Positions 1 through 9,721 of a stretch of 64,000 nucleotides of DNA are shown piece by piece. Made by a program: the position numbers and the translations under genes. The DNA is taken from positions 38,203,400 to 38,267,399 of the forward strand of contig CM031626.1 in NCBI GenBank assembly GCA_018398815.1. Direction: 5' to 3'. Under the pieces are notes generated by a model. That model was not told the origin of the DNA and searched no databases. It saw only the letters and a program-made list of their open reading frames with translations. The stretch is from Conus ventricosus. Lineage: Eukaryota > Mollusca > Gastropoda > Neogastropoda > Conidae. The stretch's first letter is position 1. Each line of letters opens with the position of its first letter.

Positions 1-111
1 GTTTAGAGCAAAGCACTCAAGAAAAATATGGTTGCAAGTCGTATCATCTACACATGAGTGTAAAACCATACAAAAGATACAAGGGTGTCCAAGTTTTAAA
101 CCCCATATGCA

Positions 112-275
112 CAAATATGTACACAATAATAATGATAGTATTAACATTAATGATAATAAGAACATTAATCATAATGTTAGGATATTTTCATAGCAAATAT
201 GTACACAATAATAATGATAGTATTAACATTAATAATAATAACAACATTAATCATAATGTTAGGATATTTTCAAAG
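112..275. repeat. 82-bp direct duplication, AT-rich
   Basis: Two adjacent copies of an approximately 82 bp AT-rich unit begin with CAAATATGTACACAATAATA at 112 and 194. They differ by a few substitutions. No gene is seen on either strand. Confidence 0.85.
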
Positions 276-423
276 CACTTTCCAAAATCTCAAAGCACTC
301 TACAATTACACAAAACACACATGTATTCAACATCTCTTTTTACACACACAGGCTTTCTCCACTCTTTTTTACTCAAGCATACCCTTGCCCATGATCAAGC
401 CCATACCAAACAAGCATATATGT

Positions 424-458
<35 letters not shown>
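424..458. repeat. (CA)n microsatellite
   Basis: A pure CA dinucleotide run. The Thr-His open frames across it are repeat artefacts. Confidence 0.95.
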
Positions 459-460
<2 letters not shown>

Positions 461-479
461 TACACACTACTACCACAAG

Positions 480-669
480 AAGGCACAGGAACAAGGAAGG
501 CATCAGGAAAAGGCAGCTTGGTTTTGAAGGCAGTGATGGACTGTGACAGATGGATACTAGTGGCAGAACTACTGAAAGCTCTTCCCCCATGCCACCTCCG
601 CTAAACTTTGGTATGCAGAAGATCCTGCTGTCAGCAGCAGAACAAACAAAGCGTTTTAGAACACAGACA
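480..669 (-). mobile_element. LINE RT C-terminal fragment (3' part of the split copy)
   Basis: Read on the minus strand, this stretch encodes CSAADSRIFCIPKF followed by a region resembling the 'YG.RSFSVAAP.LWNSLP' tail of CR1/L2/jockey-type LINE proteins, with HSPSLPSKPS as the equivalent of the helical tail. It continues the reverse transcriptase seen at 2147-2459 and 3933-5195. It was cut off from them by the piggyBac copy at 674-2142. The reading frame is shifted relative to the upstream part, so the copy is dead. The clade assignment is an inference from motif likeness only. Confidence 0.6.
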
Positions 670-673
670 TTAA
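670..673. other. TTAA target site, left of piggyBac copy A
   Basis: This TTAA directly precedes the CCC terminus of the element. A second TTAA follows the other end at 2143-2146, matching the target-site duplication typical of piggyBac. Confidence 0.8.
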
Positions 674-939
674 CCCAATGCCTACCGGATCGACCGAGAT
701 CGACCGCGAGATTTCCTCTTTCTGAATACCGGATCGACCGAGATCGACCGCTGAATACTTGGTCAACGACTTTCGCTTTCACCATCGCATATCCCAGAAT
801 GCAATTGCGACAGAAGAGTCTTCCGGTACTTCCGTTTCTGGACGCCATTTTGGTTTTTGTTGCATGAGTTTTGGTGGAGTAGTTTCGCTGCTGTGAATTT
901 TCAAAGTTCGGCTTTTTTTCGCGAAGATTTTCTGGGAAA

Positions 940-1458
940 ATGGCGGATCAAGTAACTATGCAACTTGCAGAATTCATTTTCTGAAGTGATATTGATGAAG
1001 AGAGCGTATTTGCGGGCTACACTCTTGAAGAAGATTTGAAGCAAGACGATTCGGACGTCAATCTTGACCTAGTTATGAATAAAGATCGACTGCTGACTGA
1101 TTTTGAGGCCGGAATCAATAATGATTCAGGCGATGATAATGATGAAGTCAAATAGCCCATTGCTGCTGGGCCCAGACCCCAAAAAAAGAAAATTCGAAAA
1201 ACAAAACTTGCTAGAGATTCTTTAATTCTTGACTGGAGTGGTTGGCTACAAGAAGTGAAGCCCCCCCAAAGTTTCCCTTGTTTTGATAGCCAGGAAACCG
1301 GGTCAGTCAGTGGGTGTGTCCCACGATTTGCCTGTAGAAGCATCACCTTTAGCTTTTTGATTTCAGAAGAATTTTGGCAGACTTTTAACGAGAAACAAAT
1401 TTATTTGCTGCACAAAAGCAAGCAGAAAAGGATGAACATAAACTCTGGCCTGAAATAA
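940..1458 (+). pseudogene. piggyBac transposase N-terminal remnant (copy A)
   Basis: A single frame runs from the ATG at 940 (MADQVTMQLAEF) to a TAA at 1456. It is interrupted by an in-frame TGA at 982-984 and a TAG at 1153-1155. The first part is acidic (DIDEES, DNDEV), as in piggyBac-derived proteins. Further on, the residues ITFSFLISEEFWQTFNEKQI align in character with the start of the transposase core ('F.lF.t.efw..iv.eTNrYA'). Nothing corresponding to the catalytic aspartates follows. The inverted copy shares both stops, so the defect predates amplification. Confidence 0.7.
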
Positions 1459-1515
1459 AAACTGCCTGTTTATCAAAAAGCAAAGAGGAGCCGGACAAGA
1501 GGTACATCATCACCA

Positions 1516-1552
1516 CAGTGTGTGTGTGTGTTGGGGGGGGGGGGGGGGGGGG
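1516..1552. repeat. (GT)n then poly-G tract inside piggyBac A
   Basis: A short GT run is followed by about 20 G. The inverted copy has the matching poly-C and CA run at 3062-3096, so the tract belongs to the element and its length differs between copies. Confidence 0.9.
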
Positions 1553-2142
1553 TTGCTCAGTGCACTTGTGCAAAAGCACATTTTTGTTGAATTCCATCAC
1601 AATCTAAAGCCCAGTATTCAGTAATCTGTTCTTGTTATTTTTTTCCCCTCAGTAGTTAGAAGACAAATCTTCTTACCTTCAGTTTAACAAAATTGTTGAA
1701 GTTTGGGTTGTTGTTTTTTGCTTCACAATAAAAGTTGATTATTTAGTATGCATACCATACAGAATGACTTTATTTTGTTCCTGAAGGTTTCAGTACTTTG
1801 TTTAGACTTGGAAAATCACTCTGTGCTCCTAATCCATGATGTTCTGTGGGTACAGTGAATTTAGGGAAAATTGTTTTAGCACTGAGAATACCAAAGTACA
1901 GTTAGTCTGTTCGTTTTGTTTTTTTTCCTCGTGTACCAGTTCACTATATGTGGGGGGAAATGGCTGTTTTGGATGGAGTGATGTCTTTGAATTTTTTTCA
2001 TTACTTTTACAGAATAGATAAGTTAAAAACAAATTTTCTATTGAGGTTTCTTTATGGCAAGTGTGTATGTGTTGCGGAGTTACCTCTCTTGGCATGGTAT
2101 TCTCATAGTCATATAGCACAAAGTCATGCGGTAGGCAGAGGG

Positions 2143-2146
2143 TTAA
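2143..2146. other. TTAA target site, right of piggyBac copy A
   Basis: This TTAA directly follows the GGG terminus and pairs with the TTAA at 670-673. Confidence 0.8.
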
Positions 2147-2459
2147 GAAGTTCAGACACATAGTTCCAGTAACGTCTTGGAAGCAAAGGCTTGAGGACTT
2201 GTATCTTACTCTTTGTTCGAGTGGAAGCCAGTGGTGCACTTTAATTCAAAAGAGAGTTATGCACTGCTGAAACTCAAGTACTTTAAACACGAGTTTGGCG
2301 GCAGAATTTTGAACCTGTTGGAGAGGTCTTGGAATTTTCTGTGCGTAGCCGACAAGAAATGAATTACAGTAACTTTGCCAGGACAAAATGCATGCAATAA
2401 TCATGTCATAGTTGACTGCACTGTGAGGTATCAGCAAATGGAACTGATGCGTCTGAGTT
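2147..2459 (-). mobile_element. LINE RT fragment between the two piggyBac copies
   Basis: On the minus strand this 313 bp spacer encodes SWQSYCNSFLVGYAQKI and PRPLQQVQNSAAKLVFK, then after a frameshift HHWLPLEQRVRYK. These match the 'SRLDYCNSLL.G.P...L..LQ.VQNAAARLV...HWLPV..RI.FK' segment of CR1/L2/jockey-type reverse transcriptases. Removing piggyBac copy B together with one TTAA joins the frame smoothly to CQAADI at 3933 onward. This is direct sequence support for the insertion model. Confidence 0.8.
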
Positions 2460-2463
2460 TTAA

Positions 2464-3928
2464 CCCTCTGCCTACCGCAGGACTTTGTGCTATATGACTT
2501 TGTGAATACCATGCCAAGAGAGGTAACTCTGCAACACAATATACACTTGCCATAAAGAAACCTCAATAAAAAATCTGTTTTTAACTTATCTATTCTATAA
2601 AAGTAATGAAAAAAATTCAAAGACATCACTCCATCCAAAACAGCCATTTTTTCCACATATAGTGAAGTGGTACATGAGGAAAAAAAACACGAACATACTA
2701 ACTCTACTTCGGTGTTCTCGGTGCTAAAACAATTTTCCCTAAATTCACTGTACCCACAGAATGTCATGGATTAGGAGCACAGAGTGATTTTCCAAGTCTA
2801 AACAAGTACTGAAACCTTCAGGAACAAAATAAAGTCATTCTGTGTGGTCTGCACACTAAATAATCAACTTCTGTTGTGAAGGAAAAAAACAACAACCCAA
2901 ACTTCAACAATTTTGTTAATAAACTGAAAGCATCATATACAAGAAGATTTGTCTTCTTACTACTGAGGGGAAAAACTAACAAGAACAGATTACTGAATAC
3001 TGGACTTTAGATTGTGATGGAATTCAGCAAAAATGTGCTTTTGCACAAGTGCACTGAGCAACCCCCCCCCCTCCCCCCGACACACACACACACACTGTGG
3101 TGATGATGTACCTCTTGTCTGGCTCCTCTCTGGTTTTTGATAAACAGGCAGTTTTTATTTTAGGCCAGAGTTTATGTTCATCCTTTTCTGCTTGCTTTTG
3201 TGCAGCAAATAAATTTGTTTCTCATTAAAAATCTGCCAAAATTCTTCTGAAATCAAAAGGCTAAAGGTGATGCTCTAACAGGCAAATCATGGGACACACC
3301 CACTGACTGACCCGGTTTTCTGGCTGTCAGAACAAGGGAAACTGTATGGGGGCTTCACTTCTTGTAGCCAACCACTCTAGTCAACAATTAAAGAATCTCT
3401 AGCAAGTTTTGTTTTTCGAATTTTCTTTTTTGGGGGGCTGGGCCAGCAGCAATGGGCTATTTGACTTCATCATTATCATCGCCCGAATCATTATCGATTC
3501 CGGCCTCAAAATCAGTCAGCTGTCGATCTTTATTCATAACTAGGTCAAGATCGACGTCCGAATTGTCTCGCTTCAAATCTTCTTCAAGAGTGTGGCCCGC
3601 AAATACGCTCTCTTCATCAATATCACTTCAGAAAATGAACTCTGCAAGTTGCATGGTTACTTGATCCGCCATTTTCCCAGAAAATCTTTACGAAAAAAAT
3701 CTGAAATTTGAAAATTCACAGCAGCAAAACTACTCCACCAAAACTCATGCAACAAAAACCAAAATGGCGTCCAGAAACTGAGGTACCGGAAGACTCTTCT
3801 GTCGCAATTGCATTCTGGAATATGCGATGGTGAAAGCGAAAGTCGTTGACTGAGTATTCAGCAGTTGATCTCGGTCGATCCGGTATTCAGAAAGAGGAAA
3901 CCTCGCGGTCGATCTGGTAGGCATTGGG
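2464..3928 (-). mobile_element. Non-autonomous piggyBac-like element, copy B (inverted)
   Basis: The 1,465 bp element is flanked by TTAA at 2460-2463 and 3929-3932. It is nearly identical to the reverse complement of 674-2142. Its ends are CCCTCTGCCTACCG on the left and, read inward, CCCAATGCCTACCA on the right. The transposase remnant runs from the ATG at 3672 down to about 3160 on the minus strand and has the same internal stops as copy A. The two copies flank a 313 bp LINE spacer, giving a 3.3 kb imperfect palindrome. It is non-autonomous because it lacks the catalytic domain. Confidence 0.85.
3160..3672 (-). pseudogene. piggyBac transposase N-terminal remnant (copy B)
   Basis: This is the reverse-complement counterpart of the remnant at 940-1458. 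The ATG lies at 3672-3670. The in-frame TGA after 'FIF' and the TAG after 'DEVK' are both present here too. Small substitutions and indels distinguish it from copy A. No catalytic region follows. Confidence 0.65.
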
Positions 3929-3932
3929 TTAA

Positions 3933-5195
3933 TGTCTGCAGCCTGACATGTTTGGATTTTGTCTCGTTTCACGAAGAGATTCTAATCGGAGTAAAAGCCA
4001 AGGTTTTACATGCAAGCCAAGGTTATGCACGTGATCAGTGAAAGGAGTCATGGTGTTTCCAAGAGAATGGTGGATAGCATAGGAGAAAAATCTTCAGATG
4101 TTGTAAACAACACAAGGCTTCTGTCTTATCGTCATTCAATATGAGATAGCATGTTTGACATCTACGACTTCACTTCTGAAACACATTCCTTACGAGAGTG
4201 AATGCGAGTAGGAGTGGTTCAGCTGAATATCATCTGCGTACATTTCATGGGAGACAGACTGCAAGTCAATACGGTGCGTTGAGGGAGTTTCATAAAAGAA
4301 ACGACTGCTGATCTGAGAGGTACACCAAAGTCTACGCTGACTCAGAAGATTGGCTTTCATAAATCAAATGATGACAGTTTTTCCTTTTGAGAGCTAAAAA
4401 CAAAACCAGCTGTGGGTGAAACTGTCAATTCCTAAGTCATGTTTAAGTGCGGGAGAGTAGAATTTCACACCCAACTGCATTGAAGGCAGCCAAAGTGCCT
4501 AGAATAAGAAGAATGGAAATCTGTCTTGGCTGAGAGAGACAAACAGGTAGTTTTGATGTGAAGAAAACCAGTTTCCACCTTGTGCCCAGCTCAGAAGGCT
4601 GACTGATGAACACTGAGCAGACTGCCAGCCATCACATGGGAGAACAGTCCAAGGATCAGTTGCTCAAGCAGCTAGGCCAGGAATACAAGGTTTGATAAAC
4701 ATCTGCAGCTTTTCAGATTGGCTCCAAGTTGGATTTGTTTAGTAAGGGCTTTACAACAGCAGGTCTAACTCAGAGGGGAAGCTGCCAGACATGAGTGACT
4801 GGTTCATGATGTTCGCCTTTGCTGGGAGGAGGTCAGTGTGTTGAAAAAGTTTGGTAGGCATGGACTGGAGTTCACAGGACTCTGGATGGTTTGAAAGATC
4901 ATTTTTCACATAGATTTCTCCTGAGGCTAAACACTGGACAGGTGCAGTGACAGAGAATGCAGTTGAGGAAAAAAAAAAAAAAGTTCTCTGTGAAACAGGC
5001 AGAAAGTTGTCTTGAGTAGCTCGTATTTTTGGTTTAAAAAAAAAAAAAAAAAAGCAAACATATCAGAGACTAGTCTGGTATTACAAGCAGTAGGGAGAGA
5101 CACTTCCTTGGTCTTAGAAAGAAGCGATGACAGATCATGGAAAAACTGTTTACAAGAAGCAGAAAGGGAAACGTGAGAAGAATAAAACAGGAAAT
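3933..5195 (-). mobile_element. Degenerate LINE reverse transcriptase (CR1/L2/jockey-like), 5' part
   Basis: On the minus strand, conserved reverse transcriptase blocks appear in order despite frameshifts. KQFFHDLSSLLSK lies near 5.15 kb. CELQSMPTKLFQH lies near 4.87 kb and AVVKPLLNKSNLEPI near 4.75 kb. LLSVHQSAF follows, then LAAFNAVGCEILLSR and HDLGIDSFTHSWF near 4.45 kb, and FGVPLRSAVV near 4.32 kb. The catalytic MYADDIQL has YADD at 4229-4240. LNDDKTEAL and NLGF.SD.NL come next. The order and spacing are those of a CR1/L2-type RT. The copy is a fossil with many stops. It continues at 2147-2459 and 480-669, beyond the piggyBac insertions. Confidence 0.75.
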
Positions 5196-5372
5196 GAGAG
5201 AAGAATATTTGTCCATCAGATCGGACAGTTCTTCCTTCCTCTGCATGTAAATGCTGGGTGTGTACTGTCAACTGTGAAGAGTGTTGGGCAGGCTCTGCAT
5301 GCCTGCATTCTCTCTGCAGTCCTTGAAACTAGTCAGCATCAGCCCTAGGTCATAAAGCCGGCTGACTGCTGA
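5196..5372. other. No feature recognised
   Basis: This may include the 5' remainder of the minus-strand LINE, but no conserved block could be read here. Confidence 0.5.
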
Positions 5373-5640
5373 CGAAAAGGGGTGTGCAGGTCAAACACCT
5401 GACGAAAAGGTGTGTGTGCAGGTCAAACACCTGAGGAAAAGGTGTGTGCAGGTCAAACACCTGAGGAAAAGGTGTGTGCAGGTCAAACCTGAGGAAAAGG
5501 TGTGTGCAGGTCAAACACCGAGGAAAAGGTGTGTGCAGGTCAAACACCTGAGGAAAAGGTGTGTGCAGGTCAAACACCTGAGGAAAAGGTGTGTGCAGGT
5601 CAAACACCTGAGGAAAAGGCGTGTGCAGGTCAAACACAGT
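5373..5640. repeat. 30-bp minisatellite, about 9 units
   Basis: The tandem units have consensus GAGGAAAAGGTGTGTGCAGG followed by TCAAACACCT. Some units are shortened by 1-5 bp. The open frames across it on both strands are repeat artefacts. Confidence 0.95.
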
Positions 5641-5671
5641 GGAAAAAGAACTGTTCAGACTGGAGACGGCA

Positions 5672-5696
5672 CACTGGGCACACTGGGCACACTGGG
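5672..5696. repeat. Short CACTGGGCA repeat
   Basis: Three near-copies of a 9 bp unit (CACTGGGCA) run into a poly-G stretch. Confidence 0.7.
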
Positions 5697-5865
5697 GGGG
5701 TTAGGGGCTGAGACTGAAAAATATTGCTTGAAAACCTATCATGACAGATTTTGCTAAAAGAACCAGTGGACACAAATTTTGCTGAGCATTTGCGCTTTTC
5801 AATAGCAGGGTAGCACAAAACAGACAAATGGTTAGTCACCAGATTATGCTCCGTATGGGTGGAGT

Positions 5866-6295
5866 ATCAATGGCTTTCTGTACAAGACTCCGAGAATGAC
5901 AAATAAGGTTATTATCAATGGCTTTCTGTACAAGATTAAGAGTATAATGAATAAGGTTATTATCAATGGCTTTCTGTACAAGATTAAGAGTATGGCGAAT
6001 AAGGTTATTATCAATGGCTTTCTGTACAAGACTCAGAGTATAACGAATAAGGTTATTATCAATGGCTTTCTGTACAAGATTAAGAGTATGGCGAATAAGG
6101 TTATTATCAATGGCTTTCTGTACAAGATTAAGAGTATAATGAATAAGGTTATTATCAAGGGCTTTCTGTACAAGATTAAGAGTATGGCGAATAAGGTTAT
6201 TATCAATGGCTTTCTGTACAAGACTCAGAGTATAACGAATAAGGTTATTATCAATGGCTTTCTGTACAAGACTCACAGTATGACCCTTTACACGA
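5866..6295. repeat. 48-bp minisatellite, about 9 units
   Basis: The unit begins AATAAGGTTATTATCAATGG and ends with TTAAGAGTATGGCG or variants. The period of 48 is a multiple of three, so long frames stay open on both strands (NKVIINGFLYKIKSMA per unit on the plus strand). The alternating variants (GATTAAGAG versus GACTCAGAG) are arranged in a pattern that suggests duplication of multi-unit blocks. No start context or flanking exon suggests it is translated. Confidence 0.95.
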
Positions 6296-6747
6296 ACTGG
6301 TTCAGTGAACATTTGAACAAGACTGAACATATCTGACTGACCTCACACTTTTTTGGCGCTCACATCAATGGCATCATATCATCTCAATGAACATTAAAAT
6401 TACCTGGTATACAAGAGCTAGCCACACCCCACCTCTACCCTCCTCTACCCCCCCCCCCCCCCCACCACTTCCCTCAAATCCCCACCCCATCCCTAAAAGG
6501 ATTTCCTCTACAAGAAAGATGATTCTTATATGATTTTACCCTACCCTCCTTTGCTCTACATCATTCAAAGACTTCGTCCCACTCCCACCCCCCTACCCTC
6601 CCAAGGCAAGACACAACACCCCTCCTCCATTTCCCAGTCCTTCACACCAAATCACATTGAAGCGGCTTCCCCTGCCCATGGATGTATTTGGGGCGGGGTG
6701 GAGGGGGGCAGGCGTAATCACTGGGGACTCGATGAAGTGGGGACGCC
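6296..6747. other. Unassigned, C-rich stretch
   Basis: The stretch holds a poly-C run near 6449-6462 and pyrimidine-rich sequence. No coding signal was recognised. Confidence 0.6.
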
Positions 6748-7270
6748 GTTGCCTGTGAGGGAAAACAGAGCGCCTGGAGAAAGAGACAGTGGATGTCACA
6801 GTAGAGCAACCCGTGAGGGAAACACAGTGCCTGGAGAAATGACAGTGTGGATGTCACAACCTGTGAGGGAAAACACAGTGCCTGGAGAAATGACAGTGTG
6901 GATGTCACGGTAGAGCAACCCGTGAGGGGAACACAGTGCCTGGAGAAATGACAGTGTGGATGTCACAACCTGTGAGGGAAAACACAGAGCCTGGAGAAAT
7001 GACAGTGTGGATGTCACAACCTGTGAGGGGAACACAGTGCCTGGAAAATGACAGTGTGAATGTCACAGTAGAGCAACCTGTGAGTGAAAACACAGTACCT
7101 GGAGAAATGACAGTGTGGATGTCACGGTTAGAGCTACCTGTGAGGGGAACACAGAGCCTGGAGAAATGACAGTGGGGGATGTCACAACCTGTGAGGGGGA
7201 ACACGTGCCTGGAGAAATGACAGTGTGGATGTCACAGTGGAGCAACCTGTGAGGGGAACACAGTGTGTCT
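6748..7270. repeat. Minisatellite, 51-63 bp units, about 9 copies
   Basis: The units share CCTGGAGAAATGACAGTGTG, GATGTCACA and a CCTGTGAGGGAAAACACAG spacer. Some carry an extra GGTAGAGCAA block, giving two length classes. Confidence 0.9.
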
Positions 7271-7359
7271 CTCTCTGACTCCCCGTTGACGTCCCTGGCT
7301 TCCATGCCTGGAGCCTAAAAACGGAGATGGCTGTCAAAAGACATGTCAGATCTACGCAA

Positions 7360-9245
7360 GTCACAAGGGGACCACACAGATCCCCTCAGGTGAACAACAA
7401 ATCCCCTATGGCAAACAATGGAGATAACAGATCCCCTTTAAGCAAACAAAAGGGCATGACAGGTCCCATCATGTGAACAAGGATGCACGAAGATCCCCAC
7501 AGGTAAACAAGGGGGAAGGGCAAACTATGGGGTATGAAGATTCCGTCTGGTGGATCAGAGGGCAGGACCTATCCTCTCAGGTGAACAAGAGGACATGCCA
7601 GATCTCCTTAGGCTAACAAGGGGACACGACAAATACCCTCATGTTAACTACCAGACTACGCCTTGGCTTAAGGCTGTGTCAGACCAACTGACATTGGCTG
7701 GGGCACCAAGGCTGCATCAAAATGTTGTTATGCTTAGCATAGTTATGCGAAGATTGTCTTCAGTCGCGACAAGCTCCTAGCATAACACCATCAGTCTCCT
7801 AAATCCCTCGAAGTCGGAGTGAGGCTGACCATGTGGCAGGGTAATCAAAAACGATCACACACATTATGTTCTCATCCCTAGCTAATGCATTTGTACTATA
7901 GCGTTCAAGTACTTTGGCTGTTCGGATGATCCCTGGTGTCTTGTAGCCAGGGTACAACAACAACAACAAGAACACCATCAGATAGACAAATGCCTTCAGA
8001 ATACCAACAGAACAGGACTGATCCCCTAAAGTGAACAAGGAGAGGACAGATCCCTTCAGGTTCACAGGAGGACATAAAAGATCCCCTGTGGTGAACAAGG
8101 ACATGACAGATCCCTCAGGTAGCACAGATCCCCCAGGTCAACAAGGAAAGGACAGATCCCCTATGTGAACAAGAGGACAGTGTAGATCCCTCATGAACAA
8201 GAACAGATCCCCTCAGGTGAACAATGGGACAGGACAGATCCCCTAAGGTGAACAATGGGACAGGACAGATCCCCTCAGGTAAACAATGGGACAGGACAGA
8301 TCCCCTCAGGTGAACAATGGGACACGACAGATCCCCTCAGGTGAACAATGGGACACGACAGATCCCCTCAGGTGAACAATGGGACAGGACAGATCCCTAA
8401 GGTGAACAATGGGACAGGACAGATCCCCTCAGGTAAACAATGGACAGGACAGATCCCCTCAGGTGAACAATGGGACAGGACAGATCCCCTCAGGTAAACA
8501 ATGGGACACGACAGATCCCCTAAGGTGAACAAGGACATGACAGATCCCCTAAGGTGAACAAGGACATGACAGATCCCCTAAGGTGAACAATGGGACAGGA
8601 CAGATCCCCTAAGGTGAACAATGGGACAGGACAGATCCCCTAAGGTGAACAATGGGACAGGAAAGATCCCCTCAGGTGAACAATGGGACAGGAAAGATCC
8701 CCTCAGGTGAACAAGGACATGACAGATCCCCTAAGGTGAACAAGGACATGACAGATCCCCTAAGGTGAACAAGGACAGGACAGATCCCCTATGGTGAACA
8801 ATGGACAGGACAGATCCCCTCAGGTGAACGATGGGACAGGACAGATCCCCTCAGGTGAACAATAGGACAGGACAGATCCCCTCAGGTGAACAATGGGACA
8901 GGACAGATCCCCTCAGGTAAACAATGGACAGGACAGATCCCCTAAGGTGAACAATGGGACAGGACAGATCCCCTAAGGTGAACAATGGACAGGACAGATC
9001 CCCTAAGGTGAACAATGGGACAGGACAGATCCCCTCAGGTAAACAATGGGACAGGACAGATCCCCTCAGGTGAACAATGGGACAGGACAGATCCCCTAAG
9101 GTGAACAAGGACAGGACAGATCCCTCAGGTAGCACAGATCCCCTCAGGTCAACAAGGAAAGGACAGATCCCCTACGTGAACAAGAGGACAGTGTAGCTAG
9201 ATCCCTCACATGAACAAGAACAGATCCCCTCAGGATGACAATGAA
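7360..9245. repeat. 31-bp minisatellite array (interrupted)
   Basis: The core unit is GGACAGATCCCCTCAGGTGA followed by ACAATGGGACA, with 28-29 bp variants (ACAAGGACATG). The array spans about 1.9 kb and is least regular at its edges. It is interrupted by unrelated sequence at about 7642-7985. A distinctive block near 8100-8215 recurs near 9118-9240, showing a duplication of roughly 1 kb within the array. Confidence 0.95.
7642..7985. other. Unique insert within the 31-bp array
   Basis: About 340 bp of non-repetitive sequence contains a small palindrome (GTTATGCTTAGCATAGTTAT) and ends in (CAA)n. It could be a SINE or MITE inserted in the array, but no tRNA-like promoter or clear terminal repeats were found. 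Confidence 0.4.
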
Positions 9246-9329
9246 ACAAGACAGATCCCCACAAGTCAATAAAGAAACACAACCAATCCCGTCTGGTGAC
9301 CATGAGGACGGGACAAATCCTTCAGGCAG

Positions 9330-9410
9330 AGGACTGGCGATGGTGACAGGGTCAGCTGTTTGGAGCCAGTGAAAATCAGGGGCACCCCACCCATCCCCTT
9401 CTCCCCTCGC
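9330..9410 (-). CDS. Candidate exon, minus strand (tentative)
   Basis: On the minus strand a long pyrimidine tract (TCCTTCCTTCTCCCTTC) ends in TTGGTCCAG at 9411-9413, a strong 3' splice site. It is followed by an open frame reading ARGEGDGWGAPDFHWLQ. No clear GT donor was found, so the 3' end near 9330 is a guess. The sequence beyond it (CTGCCTGAAGGATTTGTCC) resembles the unit of the neighbouring 31 bp minisatellite. The frame is phase-compatible with the candidate microexon at 14902-14922. The product is unknown, and this is only a splice-signal prediction. Confidence 0.25.
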
Positions 9411-9413
9411 CTG

Positions 9414-9721
9414 GACCAAGAAGGGAGAAGGAAGGACAGGACAGTGAGGGAAGGGTGGAAATTCATCTTCACAAAGTCTTTAAAAAAAAAGATTTAAATG
9501 TGCACGATTGCATGGCTGGGACAAAAATGACAAACCAATGTCGGAGCTGCCCTGTCCCCCACAATCGTACAGCCTCAGGTGGGAAACTACAATCACATAA
9601 AGCTCCAATGAGACTTCTTCCCTTCATAATCAACACCTGCCAGCCACTGCTAGTCAAGCCAGTTCACAGACCCAGAACCCTGCTCCGTCAAAAACGCCAG
9701 TCGAACTGTGTCCACAGCACA
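9414..9721. other. Unassigned
   Basis: No repeat or coding homology was recognised between the two large arrays. Confidence 0.5.

Larger units (their letters stand above)
674..2142 (+). mobile_element. Non-autonomous piggyBac-like element, copy A
   Basis: The 1,469 bp element is bounded by TTAA on both sides. Its terminal inverted repeats are CCCAATGCCTACCG on the left and, read inward, CCCTCTGCCTACCG on the right. Subterminal GATCGACC repeats follow the left end. A transposase N-terminal remnant lies at 940-1458, and the catalytic DDD domain is absent, so this is an internally deleted copy that would have needed transposase in trans. It sits inside a minus-strand LINE. A near-identical copy lies in inverse orientation at 2464-3928. 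The TTAA, the CCC ends and the N-terminal domain together make piggyBac the best assignment. Confidence 0.85.

Noticed and set aside
5373..6295. CRISPR-like regular repeats of 30 and 48 bp
   Set aside because: The units are directly adjacent with no unique spacers, and the context is eukaryotic. They are minisatellites.
9643..9711. Minus-strand exon with good acceptor (GTGGACACAG) and donor (GGCAG|GTGTTG)
   Set aside because: All three frames contain a stop before the donor, so it cannot be an internal coding exon.
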